From: UBA5500 sp023622465
Lineage (GTDB): Bacteria; Bacillota; UBA994; UBA5500
Assembly (NCBI GenBank): GCA_023622465.1
Contig: JAMNZE010000106.1
Span: forward strand, 1-16,771
Length of the DNA: 16,771 nucleotides
Reading direction: 5' to 3'
In this document: piece after piece, positions 6,364 to 13,596 of the stretch
Layout: each line of letters opens with the position of its first letter
Position numbering within the stretch: the stretch's first letter is position 1
Notes under the pieces: model-generated
Told to the model about the DNA's origin: nothing
What the model saw: the letters and a program-made list of their open reading frames with translations, nothing else
Database searches by the model: none
Translations under genes and position numbers: made by a program

Positions 6364-7652
6364 TCTGCCCCCTTCTGCTTGCTATTGCTATTACCGTGGG
6401 CGAGCAATTCTTCTCTCATTTTTATTACACAATCCCTTTCTCTAGCGATTCCTCTGACTATATCTTCAGCTAAGGCCCGACAATTGGGGGCGCCACAGGC
6501 GCCACAATCCAATCCGGGCAAACACTTTTCAATTATTTCTAGCCGTTCCATCTTCTCAATGGCTACGAGCAGATTCGCTGCTAACGGAGTCATGGGGCGC
6601 GGACTAATCGATCCCTTGATGGAAAAAATGTCCCCCAATTGAACCTGCACCTCTTCCATGCTGACCCGAGGCACCTGCGGCAGTTGGGTGGCCAGTTTTC
6701 GCAGTCTTACGCGGGCAATAAAGGGATTTTCAACAGTGAGAGCCCCGCCTACACAACCGCCGGTGCAGGCTTGACACTCTAAGAATTTAATATCTTGTAC
6801 CCGGCCCACCTCCAACTCTTCCAACAAGGAAATAACATTATGAATCCCATCCACAGCCAGATGGTCAGCAATACCTAGGGCCATGTTCTCACCCCCTGCC
6901 CTCCCCCAACCCAAACCGGGGCCACTAGCTCGGAATTCTCTTTGTGCCCCTTCTTTTCCTGCCAACAGCTTAAGAATATCACCATAGATCTGGGAAACAG
7001 CTATGGCACCGGTGACGCTAGAAGCAGCTGTACCCTCGGGCTGATGAATTGCCGTAACTTTTGCCGGACAAGGGGTGATAAACCATACACCGATCTCGGT
7101 GGGGGATAAACCGGTGAGACGGGCAGCCCTTTGTCTAGCTAGTGCACCCGCCACCTCCATTGGTGATTCTACAGCTATTAAATTAGGTATCAGCTCGGGA
7201 AAACGAACTTGGATTAGACGTACAACAGCAGGACAACTGGCAGAAATCCAAGGGCCGTTTTTTTCCTGCTGCTCGATAAAGCGACGCATGGCTTGTGTAA
7301 CTAAGTCGGCAGCCAAAGACACCTCAAAAACATCATCAAAGCCCAGTTCCAAAAGGGCATCTAAAACAATACCCGGCTCAGCCAAGTTGGCAAACTGACC
7401 AAACAAGGCGGGGGCCGGTAGCGCTATGTTATAGGCAAATTCATCGCAGCGTCTTAACGGGTCGGTATGGACTATTTTGGCATGATTGGGACAAGCGCGG
7501 ATACAAACCCCACAGTCTACACAACGATCTTCCAGAATATACGCCTTGCCGTTGCGAACTCTAATCGCTTCCGTCGGGCAATGCTTAATACAATTGGTAC
7601 AGCCTTTACACTTGTCTGCGTCCAAACGGACGGAATGAAAAAAAGGTGCCAT
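6360..7652 (-). CDS. Sensory-type [FeFe] hydrogenase-like protein (HydS; group C/D-like)
   Basis: This 430-residue protein has an [FeFe]-hydrogenase H-cluster domain but not the layout of a production enzyme. Two [4Fe-4S] ferredoxin motifs come first (C15-C25 and C44-C54). The H-cluster loops are SASCPAV (137-143), TPCPAK (193-198) and ECQACTGGC (292-300), keeping four ligands C140, C195, C296 and C300. The proton-relay Cys before the first ligand is Ser139, and two Met residues lining the CpI active site appear as T193 and Q294. After about 345 comes a Fes-type [4Fe-4S] motif (C377, C383, C386, C391). No PAS or kinase domain follows, unlike many HydS proteins. AGGAGG is 6 bases before the ATG. 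Low-activity sensory hydrogenases of this type are thought to report H2 or redox state. Its tight linkage to a GHKL ATPase and a DRTGG protein supports a signalling role, which remains inference. Confidence 0.87.
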   Translation of the reverse strand: MAPFFHSVRLDADKCKGCTNCIKHCPTEAIRVRNGKAYILEDRCVDCGVCIRACPNHAKIVHTDPLRRCDEFAYNIALPAPALFGQFANLAEPGIVLDALLELGFDDVFEVSLAADLVTQAMRRFIEQQEKNGPWISASCPAVVRLIQVRFPELIPNLIAVESPMEVAGALARQRAARLTGLSPTEIGVWFITPCPAKVTAIHQPEGTAASSVTGAIAVSQIYGDILKLLAGKEGAQREFRASGPGLGWGRAGGENMALGIADHLAVDGIHNVISLLEELEVGRVQDIKFLECQACTGGCVGGALTVENPFIARVRLRKLATQLPQVPRVSMEEVQVQLGDIFSIKGSISPRPMTPLAANLLVAIEKMERLEIIEKCLPGLDCGACGAPNCRALAEDIVRGIARERDCVIKMREELLAHGNSNSKQKGAE

Positions 7653-7662
7653 GGCGCCCCTC

Positions 7663-8094
7663 CTATCTGAGGTTAATCTTGACCAGTATACGTGTCCCCT
7701 CGCCTACCTTTGTTTCCACCTGCATCTCATCAGCGCACTTCTGTATATTGGGCAATCCCATACCGGCACCAAAACCCATCTGACGAACACTTTCCGGAGC
7801 GGTAGAATAGCCTACCTGCATAGCTAAATCTACATCGGCGATGCCTGGACCCACATCAGTTGCCACGATTTGGATCTTCCCTGGCCAGATAGTAAGAATC
7901 AACTCCCCATGATAGGCATGAATAACAATATTCATTTCCGCCTCATAGGAAATTATTGACACCCGCCGAACTAAACCCGATTCCATCCCAATTTGTTGTA
8001 GGGCCCGTTTGATTTTACTAGCAGCTTCCCCGGCCTGCATAAAATCGTTACCCTGTATTGGAAATCGCATTTCGAGTAAGGGCTTGGAGCTCAC
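7663..8094 (-). CDS. Small GHKL ATPase, RsbT/SpoIIAB (anti-sigma kinase)-like
   Basis: This 143-residue single-domain protein looks like the serine kinases of partner-switching systems (RsbT, RsbW, SpoIIAB). Its N-box is YEAEMNIVIHA (50-60), the G1 box is DVGPGI (80-85) and the G2 region is GFGAGMGLPNI (107-117). The rest of the chain is the same fold with no extra domain. Family members bind ATP and phosphorylate or hold a protein partner. The start is GTG at 8094 and overlaps the TGA of the preceding DRTGG gene as GTGA. The hydrogenase-like gene starts 10 bp after its stop. No sigma factor or STAS-domain antagonist is visible nearby, so its target is unknown; the DRTGG and hydrogenase-like proteins are candidates. 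Confidence 0.82.
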   Translation of the reverse strand: MSSKPLLEMRFPIQGNDFMQAGEAASKIKRALQQIGMESGLVRRVSIISYEAEMNIVIHAYHGELILTIWPGKIQIVATDVGPGIADVDLAMQVGYSTAPESVRQMGFGAGMGLPNIQKCADEMQVETKVGEGTRILVKINLR

Positions 8095-8447
8095 CGACTT
8101 CCCTCCTGGATCTGCAAGCCGGCCTCTCTAAGCAGTGCGCAGGTTTCAGCTAAGCTCAGGTTCGTTAATAGCACAGGCAGATCTAGCTCCTGTGCTAAAC
8201 GAATAGCTTCTTTCCGGGGGCATCTACCTTTAACAAAGATGATAGCCTTCACGTCTACTATTTCAGCGGTGCGTACTACTTGCAAATTGGTTAATCCGGT
8301 TAGTAATACGGCGTTATCGCCACAAGGCGACGATAACACCCTACTCATGATATCCGATCCTAGAGCCTGTCCGATTTCCATATCTAATCGTAAGTGCCCT
8401 CCTAATACTTCGGCCCCTAACAGCCTAGCGATATCTCGCAAACGCAA
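8091..8447 (-). CDS. DRTGG-domain protein (first copy)
   Basis: This 118-residue protein is a stand-alone DRTGG domain. The N-terminus, MRLRDIARLLGAEVLGG, is the usual opening of this family. Next come SDIMSRVLSSPCGDNAVLL (31-49), VKAIIFVKGRCP (66-77) and LDLPVLLTN (88-96). The start is TTG at 8447: an in-frame TAA lies upstream, no ATG or GTG is available in frame, and AGGAGG is present 13 bases upstream. Its last base pairs overlap the start of the GHKL ATPase gene. It opens the regulatory-type gene set, 26 bp after the SPOR-domain gene. Stand-alone DRTGG proteins recur beside sensory-type hydrogenases in Clostridia as I recall; their activity is not established. Confidence 0.75.
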   Translation of the reverse strand: MRLRDIARLLGAEVLGGHLRLDMEIGQALGSDIMSRVLSSPCGDNAVLLTGLTNLQVVRTAEIVDVKAIIFVKGRCPRKEAIRLAQELDLPVLLTNLSLAETCALLREAGLQIQEGSR

Positions 8448-8473
8448 GTAACCACCCCATCCTCCTATTTAAC

Positions 8474-9331
8474 CTAGCTGAGCAGATCCTTGATAGTCTT
8501 CACAAACCGCTGATAAAGCTCGGCGAACTCTATTAGGCGACTTTCACTAATTAAGCGGCTATGGTCATCGGCCGTTTCTACAAACTGCCTGGCCGCATCT
8601 ATAGCACTCTTTAATTTGTTGCAGGCGGTCGAAAGCTCATTATGCAATCCTTTCATGTCCGTACCGGGTTGAAGCTGGGCTAAAGTAGTTTGGGCGGCTT
8701 GTACGGCCGATTGCAAATTAATAATCCGGTCCCTGTCTAGATTCTGGGCGCCCAGCAAAAGGGAGAAGGCTTCCTCCATGCTCGTAATGGCTGGCTGGGC
8801 AGCCTTAAAATAGCCCCCCGCCTCGCCAGTGAGCTGGCCTTTGCTTGCCGACCAAGCAACTTCTTTAGTAAAGGCATCTATCTGCATCGATTTAAGCACA
8901 GCGCCAAGCCCATCAGCCGCCGCAGGGTCAGCAAAAATGCCAGCAAAAACCCGATACAATTGGCCGTCAAAGTGATAAGCCGCCGCATTACCCCGTTCCT
9001 GCAAGTCTTTGATCAAGCTATTGGCGCCGGCTTCACTGCTCACTGCTCCTACCTGTGTCAGATAGAACTTTACCGAACGCAGTTCCACTTCCGCCGTTTC
9101 AGCCACCGGCGACGCTGGTTCCTCTTCAGGCTGGGGTAAACTCGGGTCCGGTTCCGGCTGTCCGCCTATCACCGGCTCCGGTTCTTGGTCCACCGGAGCC
9201 CACAGATAACCCTGTAATAACAACTTATTAATCATCCAACCGCATATGATAGCCAAGGCGCCAACCAGGATTAGAACACCTAGCGGTCGCCAAGGGAAAG
9301 ATTTCTTTCTAGAACGCCTACGAGAACGCAT
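8474..9331 (-). CDS. Membrane-anchored SPOR-domain protein
   Basis: This 285-residue protein has a short arginine/lysine-rich cytoplasmic start (2-10), one transmembrane helix (about 16-38), a proline/glutamate-rich linker (45-80) and a SPOR-like domain (about 86-158) with the family pattern FYLTQVGAVSSEAGA and LYRVFAGIFADPAAA. The remainder (about 165-285) is helical and probably coiled coil. SPOR domains bind glycan strands without peptide stems, usually at division or sporulation septa. The predicted topology is type II, with the SPOR part outside. GGAGGT lies 9 bases before the ATG. It follows the folC terminator, so it needs read-through or its own promoter; no convincing promoter was seen in 9332-9400. 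The role is inferred from the domain. Confidence 0.78.
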   Translation of the reverse strand: MRSRRRSRKKSFPWRPLGVLILVGALAIICGWMINKLLLQGYLWAPVDQEPEPVIGGQPEPDPSLPQPEEEPASPVAETAEVELRSVKFYLTQVGAVSSEAGANSLIKDLQERGNAAAYHFDGQLYRVFAGIFADPAAADGLGAVLKSMQIDAFTKEVAWSASKGQLTGEAGGYFKAAQPAITSMEEAFSLLLGAQNLDRDRIINLQSAVQAAQTTLAQLQPGTDMKGLHNELSTACNKLKSAIDAARQFVETADDHSRLISESRLIEFAELYQRFVKTIKDLLS

Positions 9332-9401
9332 TTAGCATCGACCTCCATCCTTCTTACAACTTAAGTTCGCTCCCATCAGTCGAATCCCTGCAGTAAACAG
9401 G

Positions 9402-9442
9402 CACAATAAGAAGGCTATCGCAAAACCTGATTTGCGATAGCC
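9402..9442 (-). terminator. Intrinsic terminator of folC
   Basis: A perfect 12-bp stem (9413-9424 against 9431-9442) encloses a six-base loop. On the minus strand it is followed by TTCTTATTGTG, a T-rich tail. It starts 25 bp after the folC stop codon. It separates folC from the SPOR-domain gene. Confidence 0.8.
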
Positions 9443-9466
9443 CTATCGTATTTGTAGACCGTAGGC

Positions 9467-10762
9467 CTACGAGAGCTTTTTAAGATGCTCCCTCGCTTCC
9501 GCTACCGTATATAGGGAACCGGCAATCAGCAGTATTTCGTCGGCCGCCAATTCATCAATAGCCCGGTCTACTGCTTCCATTACACTGGCAGCCGTTTGAG
9601 CCGGGACCTGATGCACAGCCGCCTCTTGTAGAAGCAGATCCGGATCGGTTGCTCTACCATAGCTGGGTGCAGCAAAAGTCACCCGCGAGGCTAAGGGCAA
9701 TAAATGCCCCAGCATTTCCGCCCGCTCCTTGTCCTGCAGAATGCCTAATACCATGTATATCTTTCGCCCAGGGAAATACTCCTGCAAGGCTTGCCGCAGT
9801 GCCCGCGTCCCATGGGGATTGTGAGCCCCATCTACTAGAATTAGTGGCTTTCTACTCATTATCTCTAACCGACCGGGCCAATGGGTGGTTGCCAAGCCCT
9901 CTCTACATGCCTTTTCATCAATAGCGAAGCCCATTTGTCGCAGCTGACTAATCACGGCTAGGGCGGTAGCCGCATTCTTACACTGGTGGGCCCCCATGAG
10001 TTGAATGCTTAAATCGTCTAGCTTAAGATGGGGATCCGCATAATCCAAACGTTGTTCTTCTAGGGTAAAGCTCTTGCGTCTATATGTAAAGTCGTGGTTT
10101 AGGCGTGACAGTGGGGCATTTAACTCGGCCGCTCGTTTCTCAATCACAGCCAAAGGCTCGCCTTCTTCGACGGCAGTCACCACCGGTATCCCCGGCTTAA
10201 TAATGCCCGCCTTTTCAGTTGCAATTTGTGTCAGCGTTTCTCCCAACACTGCCGTATGGTCATAACCGATGTTTGTAATCACACTCACTACCGGAGTCAC
10301 CACATTGGTGGCATCTAAACGGCCGCCGAGCCCCACTTCCCAGACTATAAAGTCCAGGCCTAATTCTTGATAATAGGCTAACGCCAATAAGGTGGTCACT
10401 TCAAACTGGGTTATAGGCCCCATACTGGACTGGTTGATGGCTTCGAAATGGGGGCTTAGCCGCTCCACTAACGAGACCAGAGCATCGGCAGCAATGTCTT
10501 CCCCTCCGGCTCCGATACGGTTGGTAAAGGATTCCAAGTAGGGTGAAGTAAACATTCCTACCCGATAACCGGCCGCCAGCAATATGTTGTGTATGAGGGC
10601 AGTAGTTGAACCTTTACCGTTGGTACCAGCGATATGGATAAAGCGCTGGCCGACTTCCGGATGCCCCAGCTGCTCTAACACCCATTGCATACGCTCTAAG
10701 CCAGGACGGCTACCAAAGCGCCCAAAGGATGAAATATAGTCAAGCGCTGAATTGAAGTCCAT
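9467..10762 (-). CDS. folC: Folylpolyglutamate synthase/dihydrofolate synthase
   Basis: This 431-residue Mur-ligase-type enzyme adds glutamate to (tetrahydro)folate, and in many bacteria also to dihydropteroate, using ATP in the cytoplasm. The P-loop is HIAGTNGKGST (43-53). FTSPYLESFTNRI follows in the substrate-binding loop, then the ATEKAGIIKPG segment near the carboxylated lysine, and DGAHNPHGT in the C-terminal domain. Length is normal. The ATG at 10768 would leave only one base after the Shine-Dalgarno, so I chose the ATG at 10762, which has a 7-base spacing. It lies between two terminators and is probably transcribed alone. Folate polyglutamylation matters in acetogenic or other one-carbon metabolism, but nothing here ties it to the hydrogenase genes. 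Confidence 0.95.
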   Translation of the reverse strand: MDFNSALDYISSFGRFGSRPGLERMQWVLEQLGHPEVGQRFIHIAGTNGKGSTTALIHNILLAAGYRVGMFTSPYLESFTNRIGAGGEDIAADALVSLVERLSPHFEAINQSSMGPITQFEVTTLLALAYYQELGLDFIVWEVGLGGRLDATNVVTPVVSVITNIGYDHTAVLGETLTQIATEKAGIIKPGIPVVTAVEEGEPLAVIEKRAAELNAPLSRLNHDFTYRRKSFTLEEQRLDYADPHLKLDDLSIQLMGAHQCKNAATALAVISQLRQMGFAIDEKACREGLATTHWPGRLEIMSRKPLILVDGAHNPHGTRALRQALQEYFPGRKIYMVLGILQDKERAEMLGHLLPLASRVTFAAPSYGRATDPDLLLQEAAVHQVPAQTAASVMEAVDRAIDELAADEILLIAGSLYTVAEAREHLKKLS

Positions 10763-10769
10763 TATCATC

Positions 10770-10775
10770 CCTCCT
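10770..10775 (-). promoter_or_regulatory. Ribosome binding site that decides the folC start
   Basis: AGGAGG on the minus strand is 7 bases upstream of the ATG at 10762 and only one base upstream of the ATG at 10768. The downstream ATG is therefore the likely start. Confidence 0.7.
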
Positions 10776-10810
10776 ATTCTTCTCTAGCTAGTTTAACTTA
10801 TATGAAGGCA

Positions 10811-10856
10811 AAATAAAAAGGGGCGGATCGCAAAATCAAGTCTTGCCATCCGCCCC
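10811..10856 (-). terminator. Strong intrinsic terminator after the carboxyltransferase gene
   Basis: A GC-rich 9-bp stem, ggggcggat (10820-10828) with atccgcccc (10848-10856), has an inner GCAA/TTGC pairing. On the minus strand TTTTTATTTTG follows directly. It is a textbook rho-independent terminator closing the gene at 10911-12305. Confidence 0.9.
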
Positions 10857-10910
10857 GGTGGTCAAACTAAAGCGTTGTGCCCAGTCCCTGGGTGCCGAGA
10901 GCAGCGATAC

Positions 10911-12305
10911 TTAAACCGGATAACCGCCCGGCTGGGCCTGCTCCACCAACTCAAAATCAATATTATACTTACGCGACTCCCGTTCCTTGAGGTACTTCAG
11001 AGCAACCTGACCGAAGAGGGCATAGGAAAGCACATCCTCTTCCTTTTCCATATACAGTGAGACCGCTTTTCTAGCAGCTTCCAGCTCGGGCTCCAACACG
11101 TCGGCGGGACGTCCGGTGATGACTTCCGCATCTCCGATTATGCGTCGGCGGAAATCCTCATCTATAGGCCCCGGTGCTCGGCCGTAGTAGCCCATAAGAT
11201 AATTCTTAACCTCATTAGAAACCATTTTATAGCGCTCACCGGCAAGCACATTCATGAAGGCTTGCGAACCGACTATCTGACTAAAGGGGGTAACTAAGGG
11301 AGGATAGCCTAAATCTTCGCGTACCCGCGGCACCTCATCTAGCACCTCCGGCAACCGGTCGATCTGATTGCCTAGCTGGGCGATAAAGTTGGAGATCATA
11401 CCGCCCGGCATCTGATAGCGCAACACCCGGGTGTTAACCTGATAGATGGATGCATTTTGGGATTGAGGATATTTGGCTTTAATGGCGGTCAATTTTTCCG
11501 AAATAGCACTGATAAGCTCCAGATCTAATCCTGTGTCATAAGGCGTACCTTCTAGGGCAGCGACCATCGACTCCACGGCCGGCTGCGAGGTACCTAAAGC
11601 CAAGGGAGATAGGGCACAATCAACCACGTCTACTCCAGCCTCAATAGCTTTTAGCAGCGTCATGCTGGCCAAACCGGTCGTATAGTGGGTATGCAGCTGG
11701 ATCGGTACATCAACAAATTCCTTCAAGCGCTTAACCAGCTCATAGGCAGTATACGGGGTTAAAATACCGGCCATATCCTTAATACATAAGGAGTCTATGC
11801 CCACGTCCATTAGTTCTTTTACAAAGGTTATATAAGTGTCCAAATTATGCACTGGGCTAGTACTATAAACCACCGTTCCTTGCACATGGGCGCCGGCTTC
11901 TCTAGCGGTGCGCATAGCCAGCTCCATGTTGCGGATATCGTTGAGGCCATCAAATACACGTATGATATCCATGCCGTTGTCGACGGTGCGCTTTACAAAC
12001 TCGACTACCACATCGTCCGCATAGTGGCGATAGCCTACCAGGTTCTGTCCCCGTAGCAACATACTCAATTTGGTATTGGGCATAAATTTACGGATCAGCC
12101 GCAACCGATTCCAGGGGTCTTCATTAAGATAGCGCAGACAGGAATCAAAGGTGGCACCACCCCACATTTCTACCGATGCAAACCCCACCTGATCCATCAT
12201 CGTCAAGACAGGGAACATATCTTCTGTTTTCATGCGGGTTGCCCATAGTGATTGGTGGCCATCGCGGAGGGTCGTATCCGAGATCCCTACCCTTCTCACT
12301 GCCAA
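10911..12305 (-). CDS. Biotin-dependent carboxyltransferase subunit (oxaloacetate decarboxylase alpha/pyruvate carboxylase B type), no biotin domain
   Basis: This 464-residue protein is the carboxyltransferase domain that moves CO2 between carboxybiotin and pyruvate/oxaloacetate. The metal and substrate site is visible as DTTLRDGHQS (10-19), the carboxylated-lysine motif CIKDMAG (174-180, K176) and HTHYTTG (205-211). The PYC/OADA accessory domain runs to the C-terminus, which ends in QPGGYPV. The biotinyl domain (MKM motif) of full OadA or PycB is absent, so a separate biotin carrier protein must supply it; none is in the window. The start is TTG at 12305 with GAGGTG 7 bases upstream; a GTG two codons later is possible. 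Without a membrane beta subunit nearby, transcarboxylase or pyruvate carboxylase use is as likely as sodium-pumping decarboxylation. It appears monocistronic. Confidence 0.88.
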   Translation of the reverse strand: MAVRRVGISDTTLRDGHQSLWATRMKTEDMFPVLTMMDQVGFASVEMWGGATFDSCLRYLNEDPWNRLRLIRKFMPNTKLSMLLRGQNLVGYRHYADDVVVEFVKRTVDNGMDIIRVFDGLNDIRNMELAMRTAREAGAHVQGTVVYSTSPVHNLDTYITFVKELMDVGIDSLCIKDMAGILTPYTAYELVKRLKEFVDVPIQLHTHYTTGLASMTLLKAIEAGVDVVDCALSPLALGTSQPAVESMVAALEGTPYDTGLDLELISAISEKLTAIKAKYPQSQNASIYQVNTRVLRYQMPGGMISNFIAQLGNQIDRLPEVLDEVPRVREDLGYPPLVTPFSQIVGSQAFMNVLAGERYKMVSNEVKNYLMGYYGRAPGPIDEDFRRRIIGDAEVITGRPADVLEPELEAARKAVSLYMEKEEDVLSYALFGQVALKYLKERESRKYNIDFELVEQAQPGGYPV

Positions 12306-12342
12306 GCTATTTCACCTCGCCTTTGTACTAATTATTAGATAT

Positions 12343-12372
12343 ATTTTACGCAGAATATATTGGCAGAAGCAA
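12343..12372 (-). promoter_or_regulatory. Possible promoter of the carboxyltransferase gene
   Basis: On the minus strand TTGCTT (12372-12367) and TAAAAT (12348-12343) are separated by 18 bases in an A/T-rich stretch between engB and the carboxyltransferase gene. The -10 box matches five of six consensus bases, the -35 box only three. The position, about 40 bp before the TTG start, is suitable. Confidence 0.35.
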
Positions 12373-12400
12373 CCCTATCCAACAAAAGTTTTGAGAAAAG

Positions 12401-12991
12401 CTAACTGGGGTTGAGCACCTCATTAATCCGGCTCCATAACTCCGGAATTCCCTGCTTGGTAACAGCAGACAGGAGTATCAGATTTTCCGACGGTAGACCT
12501 GGCAAATTGGCTAAAGCCACACGCCGATGCTTTTCTAGGACTGAACGTTTCAGCTTGTCCAGCTTATTAGCCACTACCAGCTGCGGACGTCCCAGCTGTT
12601 GCAAATATTGAAACATGGCCTGATCTAAAGCGGTGGGCGGGTGGCGCAAATCTACCACCTGTAAGACTAGCTTCAATTCCTCTCTAGTTTCCAGGTATTC
12701 ACCCACCAGCCGACTAAACTGGGCTCGTTGAACTTTGGAGGTTTTGGCATAGCCATACCCGGGCAAGTCTACTAAATAGAAGGCCTCGTTTATCAGGTAA
12801 AAATTGGCCGTCTGGGTCTTGCCCGGCTGGCCGCTGGTACGAGCTAAGGCCCGCCGATTGAGCAAGGCATTGATCAGCGACGATTTACCCACATTGGAGC
12901 GCCCGACTAAGGCAATCTCCGGCAAGCCGGCAGCCGGATATTGTTCCGCCTTCACCCCACTTAAGGCGTAAACTGCTGACTTGATTTTCAT
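12401..12991 (-). CDS. engB: Ribosome-assembly GTPase EngB/YsxC
   Basis: This 196-residue protein is a complete EngB (YsxC/YihA) GTPase, required for assembly of the large ribosomal subunit in Firmicutes. The G motifs are G1 GRSNVGKSS (30-38), a G2 region around GKTQT (57-61), G3 DLPGYG (75-80), G4 NKLDK (142-146) and G5 SAVTKQG (175-181). Many family members have TKxDK at G4; here Asn replaces Thr, as in the general GTPase consensus. Its ATG overlaps the TGA of lon as ATGA, so translation is coupled to the end of lon. The lon-engB order is conserved in Firmicutes. Since lon is broken upstream, its expression may depend on transcript read-through rather than coupled ribosomes. Confidence 0.95.
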   Translation of the reverse strand: MKIKSAVYALSGVKAEQYPAAGLPEIALVGRSNVGKSSLINALLNRRALARTSGQPGKTQTANFYLINEAFYLVDLPGYGYAKTSKVQRAQFSRLVGEYLETREELKLVLQVVDLRHPPTALDQAMFQYLQQLGRPQLVVANKLDKLKRSVLEKHRRVALANLPGLPSENLILLSAVTKQGIPELWSRINEVLNPS

Positions 12992-13596
12992 AGCTGCTCA
13001 CCTACTAATGCCGTTGCCAGGACCTGGTCCATATGGTCGGCAAAGACGAAATTAAGTTGACGCCGCACCTTAGGAGGCAATTCGTTCAGATCGCGGCGAT
13101 TGTCGGTGGGTAAAATGACGGTCTTAATACCAGCGCGATGGGCAGCCAACGCTTTTTCCTTTAATCCGCCAATCGGCAACACTCTACCCCTTAAGGTAAC
13201 CTCCCCAGTCATGGCCACATCGCGACGTACCGGACGTAAAGATAGAGCCGAGGCCAAAGCGGTGGCCATAGTAATTCCTGCCGAGGGCCCATCTTTTGGA
13301 ATTGCTCCCTCGGGTACATGGATATGCACGTCTCGAGTCTTATGGAAATCCGGATCCACCCCCAGGTCGGTGGCCCGGGAACGCACGTAACTAGTTGCTG
13401 CCTGGGCCGACTCTCGCATCACATCGCCCAGCTTGCCGGTGAGAATCAATTTGCCGCTACCTCGCATTATGGTTACCTCCACGGGAGCCGTGTCCCCACC
13501 TACCTCGGTCCAGACAAGCGCCGTTCTCTCGCTCCAACTGGCGCACGCCCGCCTCCCGCGTATACTCCTGAATAATCTTCCGGAGAGCCCCGTCAC
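12988..13596 (-). pseudogene. lon: lon, C-terminal fragment (protease domain), frameshifted and missing its linker
   Basis: This reading frame encodes the LonA proteolytic domain. Real Lon homology starts at about 13524 with the family segment ALVWTEVGGDT and runs to the TGA at 12988. The catalytic Ser is in KDGPSAG and the Lys is the second one in GGLKEKAL, 43 residues apart as in E. coli Lon. The open frame extends back to a GTG at 13596, but that part reads the ATPase half in the wrong frame and is not genuine. Compared with intact Lon, about 50 residues that join the ATPase small domain to the protease domain are absent. No ribosome binding site for independent translation is apparent. 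It may be non-functional, or the deletion may be an assembly artefact. Confidence 0.8.

Noticed and set aside
9332..9412. Promoter for the SPOR-domain gene after the folC terminator
   Set aside because: No -35/-10 pair with acceptable spacing and match could be found by eye on the minus strand.
12400..12991. Loss of function of EngB because G4 is NKLD instead of TKxD
   Set aside because: NKxD is the general GTPase consensus, all other G motifs are intact and the length is normal.
13457..13596. Programmed ribosomal frameshift joining the two lon halves
   Set aside because: About 50 conserved residues are absent at the junction, so a frameshift alone would not restore Lon; no slippery run is seen at 13520-13530. 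A deletion or assembly error explains it better.
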